Part shown: positions 55,240 to 64,000 of the stretch, piece by piece | Position numbering within the stretch: position 1 is the stretch's first letter | Layout: each line of letters opens with the position of its first letter | From: Aporrectodea caliginosa | Lineage: Eukaryota > Annelida > Clitellata > Crassiclitellata > Lumbricidae | DNA length: 64,000 nucleotides | Direction: 5' to 3' | Assembly (NCBI GenBank): GCA_020284085.1 | Contig: JACEVL010000671.1 | Coordinates: 1-64,000, forward strand | Position numbers and translations under genes: made by a program | The notes under the pieces: model-generated | Told to the model about the DNA's origin: nothing | Databases searched by the model: none | What the model saw: only the letters and a program-made list of their open reading frames with translations

Positions 55240-56765
55240 AAGCCTGGAATGGATCCGGACAACATCAAGCACTACCGCCCTAACTCTAACCTGACGTTTC
55301 TTTTTAAGGTTATTGAGAAGACAGTGGTAAGGCAGTTGCAGAATATTCGGAATCGAGCAACCTCATGCCGAAGATATAATCCGGTTTCAGTAAAGGCCAT
55401 TCGACAGAAACCGTTCTTCTGAGGTTCACCTGTGGCAAAGCTCGAGGGTACGTACCATACGTATTCTATTTTTTGAAAAGTACGTACGTATTTTAACGTA
55501 CCCTATTTTAGGGTACGTAAACAATACAAAAATAATACAAAAATACGATAACCACGTCATTGCTCATCAGATTATACGTAGGCTATGGGTTGCCGGGTAA
55601 ACCAGAAATAAAATGTTCGTGTATGATAGACCTACGTACCATACGCGTATTCTATTTTTTGAAAGGTACGTACGTATTTTAACGTATTCTATTTTAGGGT
55701 ACGCGTACCCTCGAGCTCTGACCTGTGGCGTTTGCGATGCCATCGGCTCTGAACACAACACGCTGCTCGCACTCCTGCGTATGAGCGCGGCTTTTGACAC
55801 TGGGAATCACAGCATCCTGCAAACAAGACCACGCACCTGGTTTGGAGTTGTCGGACGGGTCTTTGAGTGGATGTGTTTTTCGTTAGAGGGTGAATGCAAA
55901 AAACGGGCACGACGATATTAGTATTATTATTATGTTTATCTGTAATGTGTAAACACTCATGAATTCTAGATAAAGGAGTAGGCCTACAAGACTTGATTGA
56001 CATGCAGACTGACGCAGCGAGAAGCCACGCCTGTCATAGGGTCGAAGGGAGAGAAGGCAGATAGCAGGGGCACGGCAAAATGAAAGGAATAGGAGAGCGC
56101 GGTTGGGGCGAGAAGGAAATTTGACATGCGGCGGTGGTAGAAAAGACAGAGGAAAGCAGGGAAAGGAACTCTCTGAGAGGAGAATTCGGAGGGAAGATTG
56201 GAGAGTGAGCTTGTTCGCGAGAAAGGGCTACAGCGGTCAGGATAAGAGGATATTGTAATTGAGGACCTCTCACAAAATCCTTGGGCTCGACGTCAAGAGA
56301 AACGTTATGTTATGTTAAACAACCGTTCTTTGTAAATAAGCCGTTAATAGATTGTATAATAGGATTTCATATACTGAATTTGCAAGATACGATCACCCAC
56401 GTACAACTTAGCTACTAAACCCCAGAAAATTAGTCGCTGTCGTATTCATAGCAGCAACGTTCAGGGACTGACAGATAAGCAATTGAAGCGGCATTCCATA
56501 ACTGGAAGATACAACACGTTGTACGTGACCTGGGAGTGTTTCTGGATGAAGACCTGTCTAAGGAGGACCATGTCAATTCCCTCTGCAGGTTTTGCTTGTA
56601 TCATATACGTCAGATTTGAGTCATACTGGGGATAATTATCATTTGCCACCCACTGTGACTCTTGTCCACTCCTTTATGCTGGACTACTCAACGGTGTCCT
56701 TGCGGGTCTGCCAAGGTTCCAGGAACGACATCTTCAGACCTTCCTCAAATGCACCTCCCGAGTCT
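55240..56765 (+). pseudogene. Old CR1/L2-like LINE, right-arm copy
   Basis: RKPGMDPDNIKHYRPNSNLT, FLFKVIEKTVVRQL, then SGFSKGHSTETVLLRFTCG across a frame change. After the MITE at 55436 come VCDAIGSEHNTLLALLRMSA and AFDTGNHSIL, then GVVGRVFEWM. The thumb follows at 56515-56765: VVRDLGVFLDEDLSKEDHVN and TLVHSFML. The YADD region is replaced by unassigned sequence (about 55930-56440) shared with the left arm. Confidence 0.8.
55436..55720. mobile_element. 285-bp hAT MITE
   Basis: Ends CAAAGCTCGAGGGTACG and CGTACCCTCGAGCTCTG, flanked by exact 8-bp copies ACCTGTGG (55428-55435 and 55721-55728). The left arm of duplicate B carries the uninterrupted site (minus strand, about 26752-26776). The interior is rich in TACGTACGTA and CCCTATTTTAGGG palindromes. 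Confidence 0.95.
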
Positions 56766-56929
56766 AGATACACTGTCAAAATTCTCGTATATTTCGATCC
56801 ACGAGGACAGGGTTACATTCAAGATCATACTCATGGGACGAACATCGATGGTAATAATAATAAGTAGGCCTATGTATACGTGTCGGAAGGCAAAAACTGC
56901 AGATATATGCAAATAAGTATGTGTAGGTA

Positions 56930-57012
56930 TGTGTGTATGTATGTATGTATGTATGTATGTATGTATGTATGTATGTATGTATGTATGCATGCATGCATGC
57001 ATTATTATTATT
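56930..57012. repeat. (TATG)n and (TGCA)n microsatellite
   Basis: A TATG run then GCATGCATGCAT, tail of the LINE fragment to the right. Confidence 0.9.
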
Positions 57013-57330
57013 ATTAAATAAATTTTGTAACGCGCACAAGGTCACACCGAAATGTGAATCTGAGGCGCGAATAGTCAGCCGCCAGGTGAAGTTGCACTTA
57101 GATTTCTAAATCCTTGAAAGCCAAGGAGAAATAGTGAGTTTTGAGCCGCTTTTTGAAGGAAGGAAGTGAAGTTGAGCTACGAAGAGAAAGTGGTAGTCGA
57201 TTCCATTCCTTTGGAGCAGAGGCGTGGAATGCACGAGAGCCCATAACTGTTCTGCAAAGTGGCTCGGCTAGAAGACCTGTACTGGATGATCGCAGACAAC
57301 GAGGAGGGATGTAAGGAGTTAGTATGCATA
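57013..57330 (-). pseudogene. LINE C-terminus
   Basis: The minus strand reads SRAFHASAPKEWNRLPLSLR, SSTSLPSFKKRLKTHYFSLA, then a stop and a 3' UTR with CCTTGTGCGCGTTACAAAAT. Absent from the left arm. Confidence 0.82.
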
Positions 57331-58114
57331 CATGTGCATGAATGCACATGTATGCATGCATGTACATGTATGTAGACCTACGTATGTACTATGTAGGTAT
57401 ATACGTATATGTATGTAGGCATGCAATTTATGTAATAGTCTATTTATGCATGACTGTAGTCTGTATGTGTGCATGTGTATTATATAAGTCGGTTTGTATT
57501 CCCAAAGAACATTATAAGATGCAGTAAATCACCTTAAAATGTTTATGAAAACTCCAAGTACGTTATCAGAAATACATGTAAACATGAACGGAAAGTTGGC
57601 AATGCGAAAACAAGAACTTAATATTTTAATCTTTGATCATTAAAAAAAGCATTTGCAATAAGACAAATGATTTTGTTTATGAAAACAAGAAATAACGACT
57701 GGAAACACAGCTGTTGCAAGATTATTCAATGTGTGTTCAGTCAATAATCGCTTAATTCTTTGTCCTGATGCAACTTCAGAAGAATATTACCACGATAGAA
57801 ATGCGTGAATGAGTAAGAAAGTATGCACGCACAACTTTGATGTGAGCACATCTTAGCTCATCGACTCCCTACTAGGGCGATTTAGATGAGCGTCGTAAGC
57901 TTCCAAAGAGTGATGCGGTCTGCATGAATTTAGAGGGCATCTAGTAAAATTCTTTATTAAAAATATGACGTCGGACATTTAATTATTTTGCGTGTAAGTT
58001 CTGTTAACGTAGTCGATTGAATGATAATAGACTGCATGCAATTCAAAGTTAAGAGCAGCAGCAACATTTAATAATATCATCTCCGTCATCATAGATGGCT
58101 TGCTTCTATCTCTA
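57331..58114. other. Duplicate-B sequence, no gene
   Basis: A GTATGTA-rich stretch to about 57480, then sequence shared with 24340-24970. No conserved ORF. Confidence 0.5.
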
Positions 58115-58755
58115 TAGCGTTGCCGTTAAGAGACTCTGTGAATCGTCCGGGTCTTGGGTTTGCCTCTTGCCTGTCACACTGTGCGTAGACTGAAGTTCAG
58201 CGGGAGACGGTCTGTTTGCTTCCTCCATATCTATGTATTTATGAACCGTTCGACCGGTCTCTTCCTGCAGTTTCTCCTGAGCTCTTACACCAAGGTTCAG
58301 AAAGTCCGTGAGTTGCAGTCCTGTCTTCAAAACATCGGCAGTTTCCTTCTTTCGATCATCTTCAGGACAGTGGTTGCCAAATTAAAACAGTAGCCTACCT
58401 CTGAGGTAGCCTACTCCTAATATCGCAATTGCACTACCACATCTTGGTCTAATGGAATTGCAAAGCTCAATCATGCATTGACAGTATTGCGATATAATTT
58501 ATGGAACAAGAGGGACCAATATGATTTCGGCTCCTTCTAATAAAGCAATGAATAACAGAGGTTTTGTTTCCTGAGACGTTTGGATGTAGGCCTACCCTAT
58601 TGATTTTGGGCTGCTGATCACGAAAATGACCTTGACATTTGCCTGTCACGTAGAGTTTTTTCGCAATAGGTTATTTTTGTAATTTTCTTTCACATTTTCA
58701 CTCTACTGAAATAGAAATGTGTTAAAAAGTAGGCCTAAGCTGTTTTGTATATTCC

Positions 58756-58775
58756 AGGCATGCCTGGGCATGCAC
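58756..58775. promoter_or_regulatory. p53-family-like response element
   Basis: AGGCATGCCT fits RRRCWWGYYY exactly and is followed without spacer by GGGCATGCAC (one mismatch). A weaker pair lies at 58818-58837. By motif only. Confidence 0.3.
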
Positions 58776-58875
58776 TCAGAGCAGGTTACACAACATGCAA
58801 TGTAAATGTTAAGGCTTAGGTATGCCTGTGCATGCCCGGATAGGCTTAGTTACGATGGATGTTGGCAGGACAGGC

Positions 58876-58884
58876 TATAAAAGG
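58876..58884 (+). promoter_or_regulatory. TATA box, probable core promoter
   Basis: GGCTATAAAAGGAGC is a near-ideal TATA element, about 1.5 kb upstream of the Cys-rich exon at 60413 on the same strand. The transcript start would lie near 58907. The first exon was not identified. Confidence 0.45.
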
Positions 58885-60412
58885 AGCTTGCATACACAGA
58901 CGCGATAATACCAGTTGATATGTATGTTGATGCGCAACGCGCATAAATAGCATGGTTTTTGCTGTACGATAAATACGATAAATAATATAATGTGGGTTCA
59001 CCATTACGGTAATATTGCATAAATAAATCTTGCATACCATTTTTTTAAAATGAAACACAAATTCTGAGAATACCACAGTATTCAGCATGAAAAATTATAG
59101 AAACTATAGAAAACAGCAGAAGTTTCTTCAGAAACAAAAAAGTAAAAATTTGTTGTCCAGTGTAATTACCCATAGGGCTTCCCTCCCACAAAATCCGAGC
59201 TTATCTCGACTAATGCGACTCCTTCGATGCAGCCTGAAGAAGTGCATGTTTTGAGTGACATGGTACTGTCTAATTATGAGCATTTCCAGTTATTCTACTG
59301 TAAAGCATCTACCGGTCTGCATGATACATGTGCAACTCCTCAGCCTACAAGTCCAAATATTCAGTGAAATCACAACAGTTATCGGGTATCAACCCTAGGC
59401 CTACCTGATATTTTAATTGGACTTCTTCAATAGATTATGATTTTCAAATATGGTCTTACTTAAAAAGACCATTGAATGGTGCCTTGTGGAAGGACGATAG
59501 GCGTTATTGAAGTAATTGGATTTTAAATGCTACACTTATCTAATATAATATGTTAAACCTCACATACATTAAAATTATTGATTGACGCTGGACCTGTAAG
59601 ATGTTGTCTGCAAGGTGAATGCCCATTGAATTGAAACTGGACATGAATAATATACAACCTTTCCAACACGAGTTTTCTCTTTTTAAAATGACATGCCCTG
59701 ATGCAGATGTATTGGACTGGGAGTTATAATCATTTTCAATATGATTTAATATGTCGTTCGCTATTTAGGCCTACACTGGCTGATGCAGATAACATGTTGC
59801 TCCGTATAGGCTACTGTTGCTACAGTTTCATTCATTATTGTAAGTTATTATCGTAATATTCTACAAAGTATGTTCTCCTGTAATAAGAATTTGTACATTT
59901 GGCTATTTCAAGCAATGCCTCAAAATATTTCCCGGATCCTATTTCCGGCATTAAATCTTGTAATTGCAGCAGCTAATATCTTTCTATAGCGTATTCCATG
60001 AGCCATACATTTGGTCTACTTTAATCAATCGAACTCTTAGATGCCAAATATTCTTCTTCCCCGTGCATGTTTTTTCTAAACATTACAATCAGTGGCAAGT
60101 AATTCTTACGCAGTGAGATGAATAATTTGTGCGTTGGCCAGTTATCGCTTTCGAAATACAGACAGAGAATGATCTACGCCTGTGAGCGCCCCTTCCCCCT
60201 CACGAATCGGACCATGGTTACTAATTCAGTACTTGTTAAATTGTGTTAAGTTTAATTAATTCTAGCCAAAATCAACTTTTATCGTATTTGTGAGCTGATT
60301 ACATTTAAATGACTTTTCGTTTCATTAAAAGTTTGATGCCTGAAAATTATTTAAAGCTTGTGAACGAATCTGTTCTACGCAAACAGTAATAAGGTTTTTG
60401 TTGATGCTTTAG

Positions 60413-60600
60413 CTTTCACTAGCAAGAACAACAGCTCTTGTGAAATAGTTTGCGAATGGGGCGGAGTGCGTTCGAACCATTTTAATTGCTCATGTCAGAG
60501 GATATGCTGCGATTGCTACTGTAGCAATTTCGGCGCCACCTGCTTGCAAAAAACAGTCATCGCAAATTCAACGTCGAATACGATCATCCGAAACCATTAA
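60413..60600 (+). CDS. Cysteine-rich secreted-peptide exon, copy 2
   Basis: Acceptor TTTTGTTGATGCTTTAG ends at 60412. The frame runs 61 codons to TAA at 60600, nine codons shorter than copy 1 because an AAA codon became TAA. All nine cysteines and the CCDCYC core are unchanged. Replacements are Ile/Val, Ile/Asn, Gly/Arg, Gly/Ser and Met/Thr, and six third-position changes are silent. A TATA box lies about 1.5 kb upstream (58876). No signal-peptide exon was found between them, so it may use a small exon I could not see, or be inactive. Confidence 0.55.
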
Positions 60601-61252
60601 CAGCGCTTGACAAAAACGACGAAATAATTGACCTAAGGCATCCAGAATTGTAAACAATAAAATCAGGAAAGTTTGTTAAGACAAGAAACATCAGACAATT
60701 ATCACATTGCAATAAATAGTGAAATTGTAAATTAATGACGTCGTAATTTATACTTTCTCGTTGATGCCTAAGTATAAGAAAAGAGTGGAGTAGCAGCAAT
60801 CGTAAATATGTATAGCACCATTTCTAAAGAAACCTATTGGACGCTCTTTACCTAATCAAATGAAAGCATGGTCGAACAGGATGGTTTGTAAGCACTTCTG
60901 GAAATAATGCAAAGAGAGGCCTATAGGAGCTTCTGTCACATGTTAGGCAACTTATTCCAGGTGGATGGACCGACCACAGCAAAGGTGGAGGTGCGAATAA
61001 TGGATTTGGTAGTAAAGTGTACATGCGGAAAACTTGTCTGCTGCATGTACACAGACAAAATTCGTAGGTTTGTCTGTGTATCATTTCATTTGTCTAATCG
61101 CATTATCGCAAGAACGGAGCGCCATACTGCTAAGAGCAAACGGTGATGCTTTATCGTATGACGGAGACGCAATGAATCCATAATAGGCTATAAGAAATCC
61201 ATTTAATCCTCATAACATCATTACCCTATACCCTTATTTAATAATAATAAGC

Positions 61253-61253
61253 C

Positions 61254-61302
<49 letters not shown>

Positions 61303-61530
61303 TTATAATAATATCTTTTCTTTAATTTAGCGCCTGACAAACGCACTGCGCTGTACATTTACATGTTATGCAATTGAAACAATCTTAACTAGTTAACTAC
61401 TAACAAAGAACAGACAGCCTGTAATACGACGCTAATAGCAGCCTACAAAGCATATCCGCCCAACGGGGCTCGAACTCGGTACCTCTCGCACTCTTCGCCA
61501 GATGTTATCCAACGCGCCACCGGACCCCCC
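61253..61530 (-). mobile_element. tRNA-derived SINE, copy 2 with a different tail
   Basis: The minus strand head GGTCCGGTGGCGCGTTGG, B box GAGTTCGAGCCCC and body match the SINE at 8897. From about 61380 the sequence switches to GTACAGCGCAGTGCGTTTGT and GGCGCTAAATTAAAG, then an ATT tail. The site in duplicate-C copy 1 (about 39230) lacks it. Confidence 0.85.
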
Positions 61531-62199
61531 AACGCTATAGGCTGTAGGCTTTCGTGTCTCCTCGGACTCCCTACATTGCCTTGCGACCGGATTCACCCTT
61601 GAATTTGGCTTGCACAGCAATTTCGCTTATTACCGATCATCTTCTGATGATTTGAGTATAATTATAATTACAGCGGTGCTATTATTATAGTTCTCAGATT
61701 AAATTGTAGCCATTGTTGACGTCACCTGCTCAACGGTTTGATTGTATCTGCTGAACACATCGAAATTATGCAATGACGTCATAAACAACACAAACACATT
61801 AATAATTAAGTTCGCATTCGCAGCTCATTTGAAAGAATTCAACTTTGCTGCTGATGTATTGGTTTTTAACATAGCTGATTAATTAGCGTTGCCTTTCACA
61901 TTAAATTCACAAAGATTTGCTTGTAGCAATACTTTCGAGCAGTTGTGACATACTTTCAACGCCTTCGTTCGAAGTTACACGAATATCGATCATGCCAGCA
62001 ACCCTTTAAACTCTAGTGTTTAGATTTTCTCAGGCAGTTATAATATCACCGGAATGGCCGAATCAAGTGAAACTACACAGGTACATGGAGGACAATTGTT
62101 TGCCTTTATCACGCTAACATCGCTACAGTTTAAACTTTGTGAAGTTATAGTATTCCCGTGGTTTTACTCAGTACATTACACAGCAAAGGGCCAACAGAG

Positions 62200-62542
62200 T
62201 CATAGGTCATTGCCTTTCGCTTCATGGGGCCGCGCCTGAGTATTTGCGCGATTACTGCATCGGGACGCATTCTTCCGCCTCCGGGTTGCGACTGAGATCG
62301 CTAAAGAAAAGCGATCTTCGCGTAAAACGGATGAAAACCCGTTTTGGCGATCGCGCTTTCTCGGCGGCCGTCCCCAGATGCTGGAACGGTCTTCCTCCTG
62401 CCCTGCGAGCGGCTAACACAGTTGACTCCTTCAAATCTGGACTCAAGACTTATTTGTTCTGTAAGGCCTACCCTGCTGTTAGTTGACTGTGAGGCGCCCT
62501 TGTAACGACATGGCTGTGTTACGGCGCCATATAAATTGTCAC

Positions 62543-62597
<55 letters not shown>

Positions 62598-62600
62598 GGC
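62200..62600 (+). pseudogene. LINE C-terminus, 3' UTR and (TTA)n tail
   Basis: Plus strand: APEYLRDYC, RVKRMKTRFGDRAFSAAVPR, CWNGLPPALRAANTVDSFKS, GLKTYLFCKAYPAVS, stop, then GTTACGGCGCCATATAAATTG and TTA repeats. One of the better preserved LINE ends here. Confidence 0.88.
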
Positions 62601-62639
62601 ACGATGCTGTGCTGTGGCAGTCCGAGACCGAGGAACTAG

Positions 62640-63140
62640 AAGGTAATGATTGTCTAAAGAGCGGAGAGGGCGTCCAGGAGAAGCTGAGATCAGAGATAGC
62701 GTGGAGCTTGACCCAAAATCATTTACACGTAAGAAAGAGAATTTTAAACTGAATCCGAGCAGTTAAATGAAGCCAATGAAGGTCTTCAGTCATGAAAGTC
62801 GAAATATGGGAGAAACGAGGTAGGTGGGCATCGCCGGGCAATCAAGCGAGCAGCTGCAATAAGTACTGATTGAAGTGTAGCCAGACGGAGTTTTGGTAGG
62901 CCTATAAGTAATGAGTTACAGTAGTCAATGCGTGAACAGACAAAGGCATAAACCATGGAAGAAAAAATCGGCGAGGGGACAGATCGTCGAATGGCACGTA
63001 GACGCCGCAAATGATAAAAACTGGACCGAGATAGATTAGAGATATGTGCAGAGAAGGAAAGAGTAATGTCAAGAGTAACACCCAGGTCACGGACATTGTC
63101 GAGAAAGTAAACTGAGGGAACTTCTTGGCAAGCAAATCGT
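62640..63140 (-). pseudogene. LINE reverse transcriptase thumb fragment
   Basis: Minus strand: SFSAHISNLSRSSFY, HLRRLRAIRRSVPS, AFVCSRIDYCNSLLIGLPKL, AAARLIARR, then, across frames, LHWLHLTARIQFKILFLT. This is the CR1/L2-like connection domain. It lies tail to tail with the LINE at 62200. Confidence 0.8.
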
Positions 63141-63399
63141 AATCAAGTTTAATTATGTATGCCAGTCAACGTTTGGAGTATGAACCTGATACTTATTGTA
63201 GTTTTAGTTGAGTTGGGTGAAGCAGGAATCTCCAATTTGTGTAAAAGCAATGTTTCTTGACTGCGAAACAATGCATGTGAAAAGAGAGGCATCATTTTAA
63301 GATTTCATGAGATGGAACCGTTGTGTGCAAAAGTTCTAGCTGTAGAGTTGTAATGCATGTTGTTGCAGTTTGAGGAAAATAAGATTTGCGGGAAGACTC

Positions 63400-64000
63400 A
63401 GTTTAGGGTGGTAATGCCCAGGAGAGGCAGATGGCTTTCCCTCGTTGAAGAGGCACTGAAATCTCTTTCTATAGCGTATTTCATGCTACATACCTCTGTT
63501 TTTCATGTTCTCTCTTCTGCAAACCAAGTCCTCTTGCGTCAAATATTTCTCCATTGCGGTTCGCAGAGTGTCATGCCTAGTCTTACTCCGACCGCGAACC
63601 GTGCCTCCTCGTCTGAGAGGCGCAAGCCTAGACGTTCAGAGGAGCTATGTAGCATCCAACCGCCAGGATAGCACGATCGCGCGGACCGCTAGTTGGCTTA
63701 ATGCTGGCTCGTACAAGTATTTCTACACATTGGAGAGCTAAGTATTTTTAGCGGTGAGATGCTGCTCCCGTTGGTGATTCCACAACAGTACTGTCAGTTC
63801 CATAGAAACGTTGATTGCTGAATTAATAAGTTCGTATGGTACGGTGGTACCTCAGCCGACTCTGTTGCAAACAAGCTCCATGCAGTCAATTGCGTAGCTT
63901 CGCCCCAGAAGCTGTCACCGCCACTTTTATAAATGGCGGTGACCGTGCGATCACCACCATTTTTCAAAGTGACGTCGCAATACAAATTTACGCCTGCGTC
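63400..64000. other. No gene recognised; small hairpin
   Basis: 63455-63485 repeats the AAATCTCTTTCTATAGCGTAT phrase of duplicate C (36930). GTCACCGCCA and TGGCGGTGAC (63915-63944) form a hairpin around TTTTATAA. ORFs here are unsupported. Confidence 0.4.

Larger units (their letters stand above)
54245..58384 (-). repeat. Segmental duplicate B, right arm
   Basis: Inverted counterpart of 23697-30515. It carries Ly6 exon 1, the CR1/L2-like LINE pieces, a hAT MITE and a LINE tail, but neither the SINE pair nor the 2.6-kb LINE of the left arm. The arm ends within Ly6 intron 1. Confidence 0.85.
58385..59380. other. Spacer between duplicates B and C, with promoter-like motifs
   Basis: No gene identified. 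58740-58890 holds palindromic GCATGC words and a strong TATA box (see separate entries). 59100-59380 is unassigned. Confidence 0.45.
59380..63400 (+). repeat. Segmental duplicate C, copy 2
   Basis: Partner of 36003-40578. It has gained a SINE (61253-61530) and LINE sequence (about 62040-63140), but lacks the MITEs and the 4-kb element of copy 1. Confidence 0.85.

Overview
The window is eukaryotic nuclear DNA: AT-rich, with spliced genes, tRNA-derived SINEs, many microsatellites and almost no long ORFs. A Gmr1-like Ty3/gypsy element (integrase upstream of reverse transcriptase, an order reported from deuterostomes), a Mab-21/cGAS-like receptor-type gene, a Ly6/three-finger gene and the frequent word TAGGCCTA fit a marine deuterostome invertebrate. 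Echinoderm or hemichordate is my guess; the sequence does not settle it.

Host genes. An ABCA-type transporter exon lies at the left edge (337-682, -). An intact single-exon Mab-21/nucleotidyltransferase gene lies at 10302-13154 (-). A three-exon secreted Ly6/three-finger gene spans 54473 to 48834 (-); all splice phases agree, and its 4.9-kb second intron is full of transposons. Its signal-peptide exon is duplicated at 30287-30344 (+). A cysteine-rich exon occurs twice (38312-38526 and 60413-60600, +) with all nine cysteines kept.

Mobile DNA fills most of the rest. Boundaries were set by matching terminal inverted repeats and target duplications. hAT-type elements or MITEs: 1176-1352, 7207-8359, 14851-16333, 17067-18838 with 17469-18734 nested inside, 36304-36783, 41707-41872, 46169-47089, 49469-50779, 55436-55720. 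Others: a MULE (4143-4958), a TTAA/piggyBac-like element built of YY1-motif repeats (5171-7182), a long-TIR mariner (51985-53128), a short TAT-target MITE (40067-40512), and a 4-kb inverted-repeat element carrying a decayed HTFGGCDT-family ORF (40575-44537). Retroelements: a 5'-truncated LINE (26973-29589), many CR1/L2-like LINE 3' ends, four tRNA-headed SINEs, and the Gmr1-like LTR element (32957-35876).

Architecture. Three pairs of old segmental duplicates organise the window: A, direct (about 3.9-8.7 kb and 21.5-22.5 kb); B, inverted (23.7-30.5 kb and 54.2-58.4 kb); C, direct with swapped sub-blocks (36.0-40.6 kb and 59.4-63.4 kb). Most transposons occur in only one member of a pair, so the partner serves as an empty site that confirms their ends and gives relative ages.

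I saw no rRNA, intact tRNA or CRISPR array. Exon calls, empty sites and family names rest on reading the sequence by eye.
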